Positions 1 through 8,702 of a DNA stretch of 64,000 bases are shown here, piece after piece. The stretch lies in assembly GCF_900168125.1 (NCBI RefSeq), contig NZ_FUZF01000010.1, positions 1 through 64,000 on the forward strand, read 5' to 3'. The notes beneath the pieces are model-generated. The model saw nothing but the letters and a program-made list of their open reading frames with translations, had not been told where the DNA came from and did not search any database. Every line of letters begins with the position of its first letter. Position 1 is the stretch's first letter. Position numbers and translations under genes: made by a program. The stretch is from Sphingobacterium nematocida. Its GTDB lineage: Bacteria; Bacteroidota; Bacteroidia; Sphingobacteriales; Sphingobacteriaceae.

Positions 1-267
1 CCGTCCAGACTCCAGCTCAAAAGTACCTGTATTAAGTCCCCGAACAGTTTTCTTAGTCTTACCATTCCGACGATTGGAATTACCTAATGCCTTATCTTCC
101 TGAAGATGACTCTCTAGCTCGCCATCCATCATAGACTCTAGTAAATGCTTCATTAAGGGCGCTAGAACGCCGTCGTTCGGAGATAAACTCTTCCCGTTAT
201 AAAGACCTTGCATAGCTTCCTCTTTGAAGCGTTCAAAGTCAAATGGGGTCTTGTCTTTCATGACCAT
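1..267 (-). CDS. IS256-family (mutator-type) transposase, N-terminal part, cut by window edge
   Basis: Transposase of an IS256/mutator-type insertion sequence; only the first 89 codons are in the window and the frame stays open to base 1. The translation starts MVMKDKTPFDFERF and contains LAPLMKHLLESMMDGELESH, then NRRNGKTKKTVRG. This matches the conserved N-terminal region of IS256 transposases (a helical region before the DDE catalytic domain, which lies outside). The ATG at 265-267 is chosen; a second ATG at 259-261 is possible. A terminal-repeat-like sequence lies about 45-70 bp upstream, as expected for a short IS leader. Whether the copy is intact cannot be judged here. Confidence 0.85.
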   Translation of the reverse strand, partial: MVMKDKTPFDFERFKEEAMQGLYNGKSLSPNDGVLAPLMKHLLESMMDGELESHLQEDKALGNSNRRNGKTKKTVRGLNTGTFELESGR

Positions 268-337
268 GTCGTTTGAATAATTAAATATAAAAAACCTTAT
301 TGAATTATTCCGCTGACACAGTTTACGTTACAGTCTC
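1..337 (-). mobile_element. IS256-family insertion sequence, 5' end
   Basis: The element comprises the truncated transposase gene and an end near 312-337. On the minus strand that end reads GAGACTGTAACGTAAACTGT followed by GTCAGCGG, similar in style to terminal repeats of this family. The boundary at 337 is inferred from the repeat-like sequence, because the other end is outside the window and the target duplication (about 8-9 bp from 338) cannot be confirmed. Confidence 0.6.
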
Positions 338-1119
338 GTAGTAAATCTTAAAGTTGTACAACATTGTGCCTTTTTTATGCATACATTTACTCATGTTCAA
401 TAGTGTCTTGTTGTAGGAATAGAATTTTAACGTTTTATATACCAAGTAATCTCTAGTCCTGTACGATTTATCGTTAATGTGTTACCGGTTTGTCACAAAC
501 TCATACTAGTAAAGGTTTAGGTCTATATAGCTTGTACTTTCGCTACGTAACATGCGTTTAAAGAAATGTAAATCAATTACAAACGATAATAAGTTCGCTT
601 TATAGTTAATTACCTGTGTCGCAACCTATATACAGTTCCTTTCCTATTTGTATGCGTACGAGACAAAGTAGGAGCAGTTTTTGGTCTATTTATATCTTTT
701 TATTAAGCAAGTGTGGTTTCTTGTCAAATTGCTACGTAACGAGTATATATTTTGGGCTGAATATGGTAAATAACTATGCTAGACTGCGACAAAATTGTAG
801 CAGATTAATTTTTATTGTCGTCAGTTTCTCGGATTCTTGAATGACTTTGTCTCACATTAGAACAAGGACACATTCATGTTACGTAGCATGGGTTTGCTAT
901 TTGATCTTTTTTTTGCCGTACACCGTCAAATGTGTGGCAGTGCGCGATACACTGTGTAAGTGGTTTATTTAAGTACTAGATTGTGTTTTTCAATGTCATT
1001 TGCCGCATTCCGATAAGTGTGGTAATATTTCGAATAGAGGTCGTAATCAAGAGGGGAGAAATAAAGCAAAACGCTATTCGTTAATTTGTTGCAGCCAATC
1101 AAGTATAAGCTATAGATAT
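338..1119. other. Gene-free region with repeated TACGTA-centred words
   Basis: About 780 bp without a convincing gene. The one open frame (616-840, +) has an atypical composition rich in S, R and C and resembles no family. The 10-mer GCTACGTAAC occurs at 542-551 and 731-740 and inverted at 878-887. The outer two copies extend to a 13-bp inverted match (GCTACGTAACATG, 542-554 against 875-887). There is also a perfect 13-bp palindrome at 488-500 (GTTTGTCACAAAC) and an inverted pair CGAATAG/CTATTCG at 1030-1036 and 1074-1080. The function is unknown; see findings. Confidence 0.5.
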
Positions 1120-1163
1120 AAAAGCAGAACATCACCTAATTTCTCAGGTGCTGTTCTGCTTTT
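1120..1163. terminator. Bidirectional intrinsic terminator after the DUF3078 gene
   Basis: The left arm AAAAGCAGAACA plus TCACCT pairs with AGGTG plus TGTTCTGCTTTT on the right, around an 8-nt loop. The flanking A and T runs make it usable from both strands. It lies 40 bp past the stop of the minus-strand DUF3078 gene. Confidence 0.85.
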
Positions 1164-1202
1164 GTAAAAACATAAGATACTTTTTTGTTCGTACTTATTA
1201 AG

Positions 1203-2090
1203 TTAAAACTTATAAGTAATACCAGCGCCTAAGATCTGTTTTACTTGAAGTCTGGCTCCTGTTCCAACTTCTACATTGTTTTCAAAAATTGGGATTTTAG
1301 TATTATCATCATAGACTAATTGGACGCCCGCATTGACAGTGATGAATTTGTTAACCTTCATAAAAAGATTAGCCGTATAGTCGACATCAACATTTTGTGG
1401 TTTTTCCCTATAGTTCGAATAAAGTTTAAGTATGTTTTCAAACGATATATTTTCCATCAGATCTACTTTATAGTATGCATCTAAAGACGCGCCGAATTCG
1501 AATCTCGATTTTTTACCCTCCTCAAGACCATATGAGGTTTCGTCTATATCTTTGTTGGTCACAAAAACAAAACGTGCAGCAGCAGGAGAAACGTTTATTT
1601 TAAAGTTGTCCGATTCTTTAAATGCAATACCTGGACCAAAACTCAAGTAGGCTGGAGCAAATCCTGCAGACAAAAGTTTATTTGTACCATCGGTGTTGTA
1701 CTTATATCCTTTGGCAAACTGTGTATTAAAGTTTGTGAAGAAGGTATATAGTAATTTTTCACTGATTTGACGGCCAACTAGAGAACTGTAAACAAAGCGA
1801 TCATCATTCTTCCTCCAATCGGTTTCCTTTTGGAAAGTTTGACCGTAAGCTGCCAATACCTTGTTGTCCCAGCTCCATTTGTCTTTTTTGTAGTTAAAGT
1901 CGTAATTAAGTACAATATTTCCTGCAAACGAGTTTACTCCTCCGGCAGCCCAGTTCGAAAATGTACTTTGATTAATTAGAAACGTGTTTTCTCCTTTGAT
2001 TGTCCAGTTTTTTGTGGAATCAGTTTGGGCCGTTGCACAACTGAGCCCTAAAATCATTAGTGTTGTTGAAAGTAAAAAAGTTTTTTTCAT
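1203..2090 (-). CDS. DUF3078 family outer-membrane protein
   Basis: A 295-residue protein with an N-terminal signal peptide (hydrophobic stretch ending in ATAQ near residue 22). The mature part is rich in alternating aromatic/polar strands and ends in ITYKF, a typical outer-membrane barrel terminus. The pattern FSNWAAGGVNSFAGN near residue 45, then a conserved Tyr/Trp-rich WDNKVLAAYG and a DDRFVYSSLVG region, is that of DUF3078, a Bacteroidota-specific family of unknown function. It is a single gene, with a terminator at 1120-1163 and a palindromic element exactly 19 nt before the start codon. It separates the IS element from the ribosomal operon. A transport or porin-like role would be a guess. 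Confidence 0.85.
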   Translation of the reverse strand: MKKTFLLSTTLMILGLSCATAQTDSTKNWTIKGENTFLINQSTFSNWAAGGVNSFAGNIVLNYDFNYKKDKWSWDNKVLAAYGQTFQKETDWRKNDDRFVYSSLVGRQISEKLLYTFFTNFNTQFAKGYKYNTDGTNKLLSAGFAPAYLSFGPGIAFKESDNFKINVSPAAARFVFVTNKDIDETSYGLEEGKKSRFEFGASLDAYYKVDLMENISFENILKLYSNYREKPQNVDVDYTANLFMKVNKFITVNAGVQLVYDDNTKIPIFENNVEVGTGARLQVKQILGAGITYKF

Positions 2091-2096
2091 ATGTGT

Positions 2097-2134
2097 ATAA
2101 TTATTTCATGATCCGCCAGCTGGCGGATCGGTTT
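2097..2134. repeat. 38-bp palindromic element, copy 1 (identical to 27022-27059)
   Basis: It contains the perfect 20-bp palindrome GATCCGCCAGCTGGCGGATC at 2110-2129 and identical flanks (ATAATTATTTCAT on one side, GGTTT on the other). The palindrome begins 19 nt upstream of the DUF3078 start codon on the minus strand. The second copy has the same spacing to the FAH-family gene, so the element is probably transcribed as a hairpin in both 5' leaders. Confidence 0.9.
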
Positions 2135-2340
2135 GTCTTTCATTTGTGATAAGGCTATCAGATTTATTCAGTCCAACAAGGAAATGAATAGATCATGATG
2201 GTTTCATAAAGTCTATTTTTTGTTAATAACAAAAATAGTTGAGTTTTGTTCGGTTTGTGACGGGAGACATTCCCTTTTTTTAAACCTAAAGAAATAGTAG
2301 AGGCTTAATCTTCAAAATAAAAAAAATAATACATTAACTA

Positions 2341-2371
2341 TTTGATAGTTATAAAAAACTTTTTACCTTTG
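2341..2371 (+). promoter_or_regulatory. Promoter of the ribosomal protein operon
   Basis: TTTG at 2341-2344, 19 nt, then TACCTTTG at 2364-2371. This fits the Bacteroidota sigma-ABfr consensus TTTG-N19-TAnnTTTG exactly. Transcription should start near 2378 and give a leader of about 70 nt before rplC. The leader holds a hairpin CGAAGC-CCTACT-GCTTCG at 2403-2420. The rest of 2135-2340 shows nothing else clear beyond a weak minus-strand -7-like TATTTTTG (2229-2236) that could serve the DUF3078 gene. Confidence 0.85.
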
Positions 2372-2448
2372 CAATCCCTTATTGGGGAAAGTATGTCTTG
2401 AGCGAAGCCCTACTGCTTCGATGGACTTTAATTAATTTAATATAAAAA

Positions 2449-3066
2449 ATGTCAGGAATTATTGGTAAAAAAGTAGGAATGACCAGCCTGTTCAACGCTG
2501 ATGGGAAGAATATCCCATGTACAGTAATCGAGGCTGGGCCGTGCGTGGTAACGCAGATACGTACGGTAGAGAAGGACGGTTATTCGGCAGTTCAGCTTGG
2601 CTATGATGATGCTAAGGAAAAGAACACGACGGCCCCTTTAAAAGGACACTTTGCAAAAGCAGGAGTGGCTCCTAAGCGTAAACTAGTTGAATTCAAAACT
2701 TTCGAGGATGAGAAGGGACTAGGAGACATCGTTGATGTAACTTTATTTGAAGAAGGAGAGTACGTAGATGTAGTCGGTACTTCTAAAGGTAAAGGTTTTC
2801 AGGGTGTAATGAAGCGTCATGGATTTGGTGGTGTAGGTGGTGCGACTCACGGTCAGCACAACAGATTACGTGCTCCAGGTTCAATTGGTGCGGCTTCATG
2901 GCCTTCACGTGTATTCAAAGGAATGCGCATGGCGGGTCGTACAGGTGGTGACAGAGTGAAAGTTCAAAACTTACAGGTTTTGAAAGTTTACGCTGAGCAA
3001 AACCTAATCGTTGTTAGTGGTTCCATTCCAGGAGCTAAAGGTTCATATGTAATCGTAGACAAATAG
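2449..3066 (+). CDS. rplC: 50S ribosomal protein L3
   Basis: A 205-residue L3, an early-assembly 50S protein whose loop reaches the peptidyl-transferase centre. [11 protein letters not shown] at 110-120 and MAGRTG at 161-166 are family signatures. In the loop where E. coli L3 carries a methylated glutamine, the sequence reads [11 protein letters not shown] and has no Gln, so PrmB-type modification is not expected. It is the first gene of the operon here, with its own promoter about 75 bp upstream. rpsJ, which normally precedes it, is absent. The next gene rplD starts 5 bp after its stop. Confidence 0.98.
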   Translation: MSGIIGKKVGMTSLFNADGKNIPCTVIEAGPCVVTQIRTVEKDGYSAVQLGYDDAKEKNTTAPLKGHFAKAGVAPKRKLVEFKTFEDEKGLGDIVDVTLFEEGEYVDVVGTSKGKGFQGVMKRHGFGGVGGATHGQHNRLRAPGSIGAASWPSRVFKGMRMAGRTGGDRVKVQNLQVLKVYAEQNLIVVSGSIPGAKGSYVIVDK

Positions 3067-3071
3067 TAGAG

Positions 3072-3701
3072 ATGGAAGTTAACGTATTAAATTTATCAGG
3101 TAAAGAAACAGGTGCCAAGGTGCAACTTCCTGAATCGGTATTTGGTGTAACGCCAAACGACCATGCGATCTACTTAGATGTTAAGCAGTACCTAGCGAAT
3201 CAACGTCAAGGGACGCACAAGTCAAAACAACGTAATGAGATTGCGGGTTCAACTCGTAAATTACACAAACAAAAAGGTACTGGTGGTGCTCGTGCGGGTT
3301 CTATCAAATCTCCATTGTTTAATGGTGGTGGTCGTGTATTCGGTCCTCAACCTCGTGACTATAGCTTTAAATTGAATAAAAAATTGAAGCAACTAGCACG
3401 TAAATCAGCGTTGTCGTACAAAGCACAAGAAAACAATGTAGTTGTTTTAGATGCAGTTAGTTTCGATACGATCAAAACTAAAAACTATGTGTCTTTAGTA
3501 AACGCATTAAATGTAGCTGACGAGAAAACACTTTTAGTGTTGCCAGCATACGATAACAATGTTTATTTATCAAGCAGAAACTTGAAGAAAGCAAAAGTTG
3601 TAGTAGCTTCTGATTTGAATACATACGATGTATTGAATGCTACTAAATTATTGTTGACAGCAGATTCTGTTAAAACTTTGGAGGAAGCATTAGCTAAGTA
3701 A
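3072..3701 (+). CDS. rplD: 50S ribosomal protein L4
   Basis: A 209-residue L4. The conserved extended loop that lines the exit tunnel is visible as [18 protein letters not shown] around residues 60-77, followed by [16 protein letters not shown]. In E. coli L4 also represses its own S10 operon by binding the leader. Whether it does so here is unknown, although the rplC leader does have a hairpin. It sits between rplC and rplW with 5-bp and 1-bp gaps, so it is cotranscribed and probably translationally coupled. Confidence 0.98.
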   Translation: MEVNVLNLSGKETGAKVQLPESVFGVTPNDHAIYLDVKQYLANQRQGTHKSKQRNEIAGSTRKLHKQKGTGGARAGSIKSPLFNGGGRVFGPQPRDYSFKLNKKLKQLARKSALSYKAQENNVVVLDAVSFDTIKTKNYVSLVNALNVADEKTLLVLPAYDNNVYLSSRNLKKAKVVVASDLNTYDVLNATKLLLTADSVKTLEEALAK

Positions 3702-3702
3702 T

Positions 3703-3993
3703 ATGGAAATTATTAAAAAACCTATCTTAACTGAGAAAGCTTCATTGTTAACGGAAAAATTAAACCGTTACGCTTTCAAAGTAGATCATAGAGCAAACAA
3801 AATCCAGATTAAATCTGCTATCGAAGAGATGTTTGGTGTGACTGTAGTTGCAGTAAATACTTCTGTTGTAGCTGGAAAAGCAAAAAGCCGTTATACTAAA
3901 GCTGGCTTTGTATCAGGAAGAGCTCCTAAATATAAAAAGGCCGTCATTACAGTTAAGGATGGTGAAACTATTGATTTTTACAGTGTTATATAA
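3703..3993 (+). CDS. rplW: 50S ribosomal protein L23
   Basis: A 96-residue L23, which sits at the tunnel exit and is the docking site for trigger factor and SRP. It begins MEIIKKPILTEKAS, the family's characteristic N-terminus, and has the VDHRANKIQIKSAIEEMFGV segment split over its middle third. Its length is normal. The start codon lies one base after the rplD stop, and rplB follows 6 bp later. No unusual features were seen. Confidence 0.97.
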   Translation: MEIIKKPILTEKASLLTEKLNRYAFKVDHRANKIQIKSAIEEMFGVTVVAVNTSVVAGKAKSRYTKAGFVSGRAPKYKKAVITVKDGETIDFYSVI

Positions 3994-3999
3994 GTAAAG

Positions 4000-4827
4000 A
4001 TGGCAGTTAAAAGATTCAAACCGGTTACCCCTGGTACTCGTTTCAGAGTAGGTGCTGACTATTCAGACGTTACAACAAACGTTCCTGAGAAATCATTAGT
4101 CGTAGGTATCAACAAGAAATCAGGTGGTCGTAATAAGTCCGGTAAAATGACTATGCGTTATCTCGGTGGGGGACATAAAAAAGTATACCGGATTATAGAT
4201 TTCAAACGCGATAAAAAAGATATCCCTGCAACAGTAGCTACTATCGAGTACGATCCAAATCGTACAGCACGTATTGCTTTATTGCACTACGCAGATGGTG
4301 AAAAACGTTACATTATTGCGCCAACAGGATTACAAGTTGGTCAAGTTATAGTAGCGGGCGAAAAAGTTGCTCCAGAAGTTGGTAACACATTACCATTAGC
4401 AAACATTCCATTGGGTTCTATCATTCACAACATTGAATTGAACCCAGGTCAAGGCGGTTCAATCGCTCGTTCGGCTGGTACATATGCGCAATTGTCTGCT
4501 CGTGATGGTAAATATGCTATTATCAAATTGCCTTCTGGTGAGACTCGTATGATCTTGTTGACTTGTGTTGCTACTATTGGTTCTGTTTCTAACGCAGAGA
4601 GAGCAAATCAAGTATTAGGTAAAGCAGGACGTAAGCGTCACTTAGGTCGTCGTCCTCGCGTTCGTGGTGTTGCAATGAACCCAGTCGATCACCCAATGGG
4701 TGGTGGTGAAGGCCGTACTTCTGGAGGTCACCCACGCTCACGTACAGGTGTGTTGGCTAAAGGTTACAAAACACGCTACAAGAAGAAAACATCGAATCGT
4801 TACATCATTGAAAGAAGGAAAAAATAA
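4000..4827 (+). CDS. rplB: 50S ribosomal protein L2
   Basis: A 275-residue L2, needed for subunit association and peptidyl transfer. It has the RNA-binding OB and SH3-like domains ([19 protein letters not shown] near residue 43) and the C-terminal signature [18 protein letters not shown] around 225-242, which includes the conserved functional His. Its stop overlaps the rpsS start by one base (TAATG), which indicates translational coupling. Length and motifs are canonical. Confidence 0.98.
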   Translation: MAVKRFKPVTPGTRFRVGADYSDVTTNVPEKSLVVGINKKSGGRNKSGKMTMRYLGGGHKKVYRIIDFKRDKKDIPATVATIEYDPNRTARIALLHYADGEKRYIIAPTGLQVGQVIVAGEKVAPEVGNTLPLANIPLGSIIHNIELNPGQGGSIARSAGTYAQLSARDGKYAIIKLPSGETRMILLTCVATIGSVSNAERANQVLGKAGRKRHLGRRPRVRGVAMNPVDHPMGGGEGRTSGGHPRSRTGVLAKGYKTRYKKKTSNRYIIERRKK

Positions 4828-5093
4828 TGGCTCGTTCAATTAAAAAAGGTCCTTATATCGATCACAACTTAGAAAGAAAAGTTCTTTCTCAGAATGAATC
4901 AAACAAAAAATCAGTAATTAAAACTTGGTCTCGTAGATCAATGATTTCTCCTGATTTTGTTGGCCATACCTTCGCAGTGCACAACGGGAATAAATTTATC
5001 CCTGTTTATGTAACAGAAAATATGGTCGGTCACAAGCTTGGTGAATTTGCGCCTACGCGTACATTCAAAGGCCACGCAGAAAAGAAAAAATAA
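4827..5093 (+). CDS. rpsS: 30S ribosomal protein S19
   Basis: An 88-residue S19, a component of the 30S head near the A-site finger. It begins [19 protein letters not shown] and contains [22 protein letters not shown] and the C-terminal [15 protein letters not shown], all diagnostic. Its start overlaps the last base of rplB. rplV follows after 6 bp. The normal length and the complete motif set leave no alternative. Confidence 0.98.
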   Translation: MARSIKKGPYIDHNLERKVLSQNESNKKSVIKTWSRRSMISPDFVGHTFAVHNGNKFIPVYVTENMVGHKLGEFAPTRTFKGHAEKKK

Positions 5094-5099
5094 TAGGTA

Positions 5100-5531
5100 A
5101 TGGAAGCAACAAAAAAACTCAAAAAATCTGTCTTAATTAGACAGCGCAAAGAGCAGGAAAAGGCTCAAGTAGGAGGAGCTTCTACTGCCAAGTTATTGAA
5201 TTGCCCTACTTCACCTCGTAAGATGCGTTTAGTAGTGGATCTTATCCGTGGCGAAAAAGTGGAAAACGCTCTTTACATTCTTAAGCATACAGGTAAAGAA
5301 GCTGCTGCTCGTGTTGAAAAATTGTTATTATCAGCAATTAAAAACTGGGAAGCTGCGAATGAAGGCTCTTCAGTTGCAGACAGCGCTTTGTTTGTGAAAG
5401 AAGTATCTGTAGGCGGTGGCCGTCAATTGAAAAGATTACGTCCAGCTCCACAAGGTCGTGGATATAGAATCCGTAAGCGTTCTAACCATGTAACTTTGGT
5501 AGTAGATAGTTTAAATAAAGTTAACAACTAA
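5100..5531 (+). CDS. rplV: 50S ribosomal protein L22
   Basis: A 143-residue L22, whose hairpin lines the exit tunnel. It has an N-terminal lysine-rich extension of about 28 residues before the conserved core ([19 protein letters not shown]), so it is longer than the E. coli protein (110 residues). The tunnel hairpin is seen as [20 protein letters not shown] around 110-130. The N-terminal extension is common in this phylum. rpsC follows 12 bp downstream. Confidence 0.96.
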   Translation: MEATKKLKKSVLIRQRKEQEKAQVGGASTAKLLNCPTSPRKMRLVVDLIRGEKVENALYILKHTGKEAAARVEKLLLSAIKNWEAANEGSSVADSALFVKEVSVGGGRQLKRLRPAPQGRGYRIRKRSNHVTLVVDSLNKVNN

Positions 5532-5543
5532 TTTATTATAAGA

Positions 5544-6356
5544 ATGGGACAAAAAGCAAATCCAATAGGTAGCAGATTAGGTATCATCAAAGGATGGGAC
5601 TCTAACTGGTTCGGCGGAAAAAACTATTCCGATAAATTAGTTGAGGACGAAAAAATCAGAAAGTACCTTTCTGTACGTATCGCTAAAGGCGGCGTAGCAA
5701 AAGTAGTTATCGAAAGAACTCTAAAGCGTGTTACAGTTACTATCCATACTGCACGTCCAGGAATCGTTATCGGTAAAGGTGGTCAAGAAGTTGACAAGAT
5801 CAAAGAAGAGTTGAAAAAACTGACTAAAAAGGATGTTCAAATCAATATTTTCGAGATCAAACGTCCTGAACTTGATGCTAAACTGGTAGCGGAAGGTGTA
5901 GCTAAGCAATTAGAAGCACGTATTTCATTCCGTCGTGCAATGAAAACTTCTATCGCTTCTACTATGCGTATGGGTGCTGAAGGGATCAAGATCATGTGTT
6001 CTGGTCGTTTAGGTGGTGCTGAGATGGCGCGTACGGAGCAGTATAAAGAAGGAAGAACTCCTCTTCATACATTACGTGCAGACATCGATTACGCATTGGC
6101 TGAAGCATTAACTACATACGGTAAAATCGGTATCAAAGTTTGGATCTGTAAAGGTGAGGTTTACGGTAAACGTGACTTATCTCCTAATATTGGTCAAACT
6201 TCGAACGTGAAAACTCGTGGTGGAAATGAAGGTGCTGCAGATCGTCGTGATAACCGTGGTGGTAATAACCGTGGCCCTCGTCGTGATAACAACAACAATC
6301 GTGGTGGAAACCGTGGCGGAAATAACCGTGGTGGAGCAGCAGCTAAAAGAGATTAA
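5544..6356 (+). CDS. rpsC: 30S ribosomal protein S3 with RG/N-rich C-terminal tail
   Basis: A 270-residue S3. The KH domain signature [15 protein letters not shown] lies around 71-85, and the C-terminal domain includes the [13 protein letters not shown] mRNA-entry/helicase region. After residue 220 comes an approximately 50-residue tail of repeated RGGN/RRDN units, which is low-complexity, disordered and positively charged. E. coli S3 (233 residues) lacks this type of tail. RGG-like tails bind RNA in other proteins, so an added contact at the mRNA entry is possible but is inference. A 57-bp spacer with a hairpin separates it from rplP. Confidence 0.97.
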   Translation: MGQKANPIGSRLGIIKGWDSNWFGGKNYSDKLVEDEKIRKYLSVRIAKGGVAKVVIERTLKRVTVTIHTARPGIVIGKGGQEVDKIKEELKKLTKKDVQINIFEIKRPELDAKLVAEGVAKQLEARISFRRAMKTSIASTMRMGAEGIKIMCSGRLGGAEMARTEQYKEGRTPLHTLRADIDYALAEALTTYGKIGIKVWICKGEVYGKRDLSPNIGQTSNVKTRGGNEGAADRRDNRGGNNRGPRRDNNNNRGGNRGGNNRGGAAAKRD

Positions 6357-6377
6357 TTAATAACAAGATTTAAAAGT

Positions 6378-6396
6378 GTCCCGTCACTGGCGGGAC
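6378..6396. repeat. Hairpin in the rpsC-rplP spacer
   Basis: A near-perfect inverted repeat (GTCCCGTCACTGGCGGGAC): 9 pairs including one G-U, around a single central base. It ends 17 nt before the rplP ATG. Its CCGTCA/TGGCGG core resembles the CCGCCA/TGGCGG core of the 38-bp element at 2097 and 27022, and the position relative to the start codon is similar. No T-run follows, so it is not an obvious terminator. Confidence 0.75.
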
Positions 6397-6413
6397 TTAA
6401 ATAAAATACGAAC

Positions 6414-6836
6414 ATGTTACAGCCAAAAAGAACGAAGTTCAGAAAGATGCAGAAGGGCCGTATGAAAGGTAACGCTACGCGTGGTGCGGAGTTATCTTTT
6501 GGTTCTTTCGGTATCAAATCAATGGAAGAAGCATGGATCACCAGCCGTCAGATTGAGGCAGCTCGTATCGCCGTAACACGTTTCATGAAACGTGAAGGTC
6601 AAGTATGGATCCGTATCTTCCCTGATAAACCGGTTACTAAAAAGCCTGCAGAGGTACGTATGGGTAAAGGTAAAGGTGCTCCCGAGTATTGGGTAGCCGT
6701 AGTCCGCCCAGGTCGTATGTTATTCGAAGCTGAAGGTGTGCCTTTAGAGGTAGCAAAAGAAGCTTTGCGTTTAGCAGCTCAAAAATTGCCGGTACAAACT
6801 AAGTTTGTTATACGTAGAGATTACGTTGAAGCATAA
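6414..6836 (+). CDS. rplP: 50S ribosomal protein L16
   Basis: A 140-residue L16, which helps organise the A-site tRNA region of the 50S. It begins [20 protein letters not shown], contains [24 protein letters not shown] split over residues 24-50, and ends with the [13 protein letters not shown] segment. Its length is normal. It is set apart from rpsC and from rpmC by unusually wide spacers (57 and 96 bp), each carrying a hairpin, in an otherwise tightly packed operon. Confidence 0.98.
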   Translation: MLQPKRTKFRKMQKGRMKGNATRGAELSFGSFGIKSMEEAWITSRQIEAARIAVTRFMKREGQVWIRIFPDKPVTKKPAEVRMGKGKGAPEYWVAVVRPGRMLFEAEGVPLEVAKEALRLAAQKLPVQTKFVIRRDYVEA

Positions 6837-6862
6837 AAATCGTTGGTAATGTCAACAGTTTA

Positions 6863-6889
6863 AGCCTTGTGGCCGTTACCCACAAGGCT
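6863..6889. repeat. Hairpin in the rplP-rpmC spacer
   Basis: A perfect 9-bp stem (AGCCTTGTG at 6863-6871 and CACAAGGCT at 6881-6889) with a 9-nt loop. No T-run follows. It lies 43 nt before the rpmC start, inside a 96-bp spacer. Confidence 0.75.
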
Positions 6890-6932
6890 CAACATAAACA
6901 TCGTTGATAACCCAACACAACACTGAAAGAAA

Positions 6933-7151
6933 ATGAAGAATTCAGAAATCGTAGAATTAACAACAGAAGCTTTAACAGCTAAACTCGTAGAAGAGAAAGC
7001 TGCTTTAAACAAGTTAAAATTTGCACACGCTGTTTCTGCTATTGAGAACCCTAATGTTCTTACAGCAGCTCGCAAAAATATCGCTCGTATCTCAACCGAG
7101 ATCTCGAAACGTAAAAATGCAGCAAAATCTGAAACAGCCTCTGAGGCGTAA
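6933..7151 (+). CDS. rpmC: 50S ribosomal protein L29
   Basis: A 72-residue L29, a small helical protein at the tunnel exit next to L23. The pattern EIVELTTEALTAKLVEEKAA at 4-23, then the conserved NPNVLTAARKNIARI toward the middle, is typical of the family. The C-terminus carries a short alanine/glutamate-rich extension. The reverse-strand frame over the same bases has no family resemblance and is dismissed. rpsQ follows 13 bp later. Confidence 0.96.
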   Translation: MKNSEIVELTTEALTAKLVEEKAALNKLKFAHAVSAIENPNVLTAARKNIARISTEISKRKNAAKSETASEA

Positions 7152-7164
7152 AATTTAAGTCGAA

Positions 7165-7419
7165 ATGGAAAGAAATTTAAGAAAAACAAGAATCGGCTTA
7201 GTAGTTAGCGATAAGATGGACAAGTCTATCGTAGTAGCTGTAGAACGTAAAGTAAAACACCCTATCTACGGTAAGTTCGTTAAGAAAACTACTAAATTCA
7301 AAGCTCATGACGAAACAAATACCTGCGGTATCGGCGACACGGTATTAATTATGGAAACTCGTCCGCTGAGTAAAACAAAGAACTGGAGATTAGTTGAAAT
7401 TTTAGAAAGAGCTAAATAA
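7165..7419 (+). CDS. rpsQ: 30S ribosomal protein S17
   Basis: An 84-residue S17, an OB-fold protein that binds 16S rRNA early in assembly. It begins [20 protein letters not shown] and has the conserved [20 protein letters not shown] segment and the [16 protein letters not shown] motif. Its length is canonical. It follows rpmC by 13 bp and precedes rplN by 1 bp, as in the standard spc operon order. Confidence 0.98.
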   Translation: MERNLRKTRIGLVVSDKMDKSIVVAVERKVKHPIYGKFVKKTTKFKAHDETNTCGIGDTVLIMETRPLSKTKNWRLVEILERAK

Positions 7420-7420
7420 C

Positions 7421-7789
7421 ATGGTACAACAGGAATCAAGACTAAATGTAGCTGACAATAGCGGTGCTAAAGAAGTTTTAGTAATCCGTGTGTTGGGCGG
7501 TACGCGTAAGCGTTATGCATCGATCGGTGATAAAATTGTTGTTACCGTAAAAAGCGCTATCCCTTCAGGAAACGTTAAAAAAGGATCAGTATCTAAGGCT
7601 GTTGTCGTACGTACAAAGAAAGAAATCCGTCGTAAAGATGGTTCTTACATTCGTTTCGATGATAATGCGGCAGTATTGTTGAATAATAACGATGAACCAC
7701 GTGGAACACGTATTTTCGGCCCAGTAGCTCGTGAATTACGTGAGAAGCAGTTTATGAAAATTGTATCACTAGCACCGGAGGTTTTATAA
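7421..7789 (+). CDS. rplN: 50S ribosomal protein L14
   Basis: A 122-residue L14, located at the subunit interface and a partner of the silencing factor RsfS. It begins [20 protein letters not shown] and carries the family signature around [18 protein letters not shown] and [18 protein letters not shown]. Length and sequence are canonical. It is separated from rpsQ by 1 bp and from rplX by 2 bp. Confidence 0.98.
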   Translation: MVQQESRLNVADNSGAKEVLVIRVLGGTRKRYASIGDKIVVTVKSAIPSGNVKKGSVSKAVVVRTKKEIRRKDGSYIRFDDNAAVLLNNNDEPRGTRIFGPVARELREKQFMKIVSLAPEVL

Positions 7790-7791
7790 TT

Positions 7792-8133
7792 ATGGCACAG
7801 AAAACAAAAACAACTCACAAAATCAAAATTAAGAAAGGTGATTTAGTGAAAGTTATCGCTGGTAACTCTAAAGGTGTTCAAGGAAAAGTATTGTCTATTT
7901 TAGTGGACGCTAATAGAGCTGTCGTTGAAGGCGCTAACATCGTTAAAAAACACACTAAACCAAGTGCAGCTAATCCTCAAGGTGGTATCATTGAGAAAGA
8001 AGCTGCTATCACTATCTCAAACTTAGCGTTGATCGATCCAAAAACTGGAAAGACTACTCGTGTAGGACGTAGAGTTAATGAAGATGGTAAAATTGTTCGT
8101 TACGCTAAAAAATCAGGGGAGGAAATTAAATAA
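7792..8133 (+). CDS. rplX: 50S ribosomal protein L24
   Basis: A 113-residue L24, an assembly initiator of the 50S subunit. A KOW motif is clear at about residues 13-35 ([19 protein letters not shown]), followed by [20 protein letters not shown], which is typical of the family. The stop overlaps the rplE ATG by one base (TAATG), indicating translational coupling. Confidence 0.97.
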   Translation: MAQKTKTTHKIKIKKGDLVKVIAGNSKGVQGKVLSILVDANRAVVEGANIVKKHTKPSAANPQGGIIEKEAAITISNLALIDPKTGKTTRVGRRVNEDGKIVRYAKKSGEEIK

Positions 8134-8702
8134 TGACTTACGTACCAAGATTAAAAGCAAAATATGCGGAAGAGATCCGCACTGCGCTTAAAGAAAAATT
8201 CCAGTATAAAAGCGTTATGCAAGTTCCGAAGCTAGAGAAGATAGTAGTATCACAAGGTGTCGGAGCAGCTACAGCAGATAAGAAATTGATTGATAGCGCT
8301 ATTGCAGAGTTATCAATGATTACTGGACAGCAAGCTGTTGCAACGAAATCGAAAAAGGATATATCGAACTTCAAACTTCGTAAAGGAATGCCTGTTGGTG
8401 CTCGCGTTACATTGCGTGACAACAACATGTACGAGTTCTTAGATCGTTTGATCGCTGTTTCTTTGCCACGTATTCGTGACTTCCGTGGAATCAACGATAA
8501 AGGATTCGACGGTAGAGGTAACTACAATTTAGGAGTAACAGAGCAGATCATCTTCCCAGAGATCAACATTGACAAGATCAACAAGATCACAGGTATGGAT
8601 ATCACTTTTGTGACTTCAGCTCAAAATGATATTGAGGCATTGGAGTTATTAAAACAATTCGGTTTACCATTCAAAAATCAAAACTCGAACAACAATGGCT
8701 AA
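8133..8702 (+). CDS. rplE: 50S ribosomal protein L5
   Basis: A 189-residue L5, which binds 5S rRNA in the central protuberance. Conserved pieces include [34 protein letters not shown], the RIRDFRGIN segment and [15 protein letters not shown]. Length is normal. The last 8 bases overlap the rpsN start codon region, so translation of S14 is probably coupled to that of L5. Confidence 0.98.
   Translation: MTYVPRLKAKYAEEIRTALKEKFQYKSVMQVPKLEKIVVSQGVGAATADKKLIDSAIAELSMITGQQAVATKSKKDISNFKLRKGMPVGARVTLRDNNMYEFLDRLIAVSLPRIRDFRGINDKGFDGRGNYNLGVTEQIIFPEINIDKINKITGMDITFVTSAQNDIEALELLKQFGLPFKNQNSNNNG

Noticed and set aside
616..840. 74-codon open frame on the plus strand
   Set aside because: The composition is unlike the neighbouring genes, there is no family pattern, no promoter or terminator fits, and it runs through the TACGTA-word repeats.
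6860..7189. 109-codon minus-strand frame over rpmC
   Set aside because: It lies antisense to the well-supported L29 gene, and its Phe/Ala-rich translation is a shadow of the lysine- and alanine-rich plus-strand codons.
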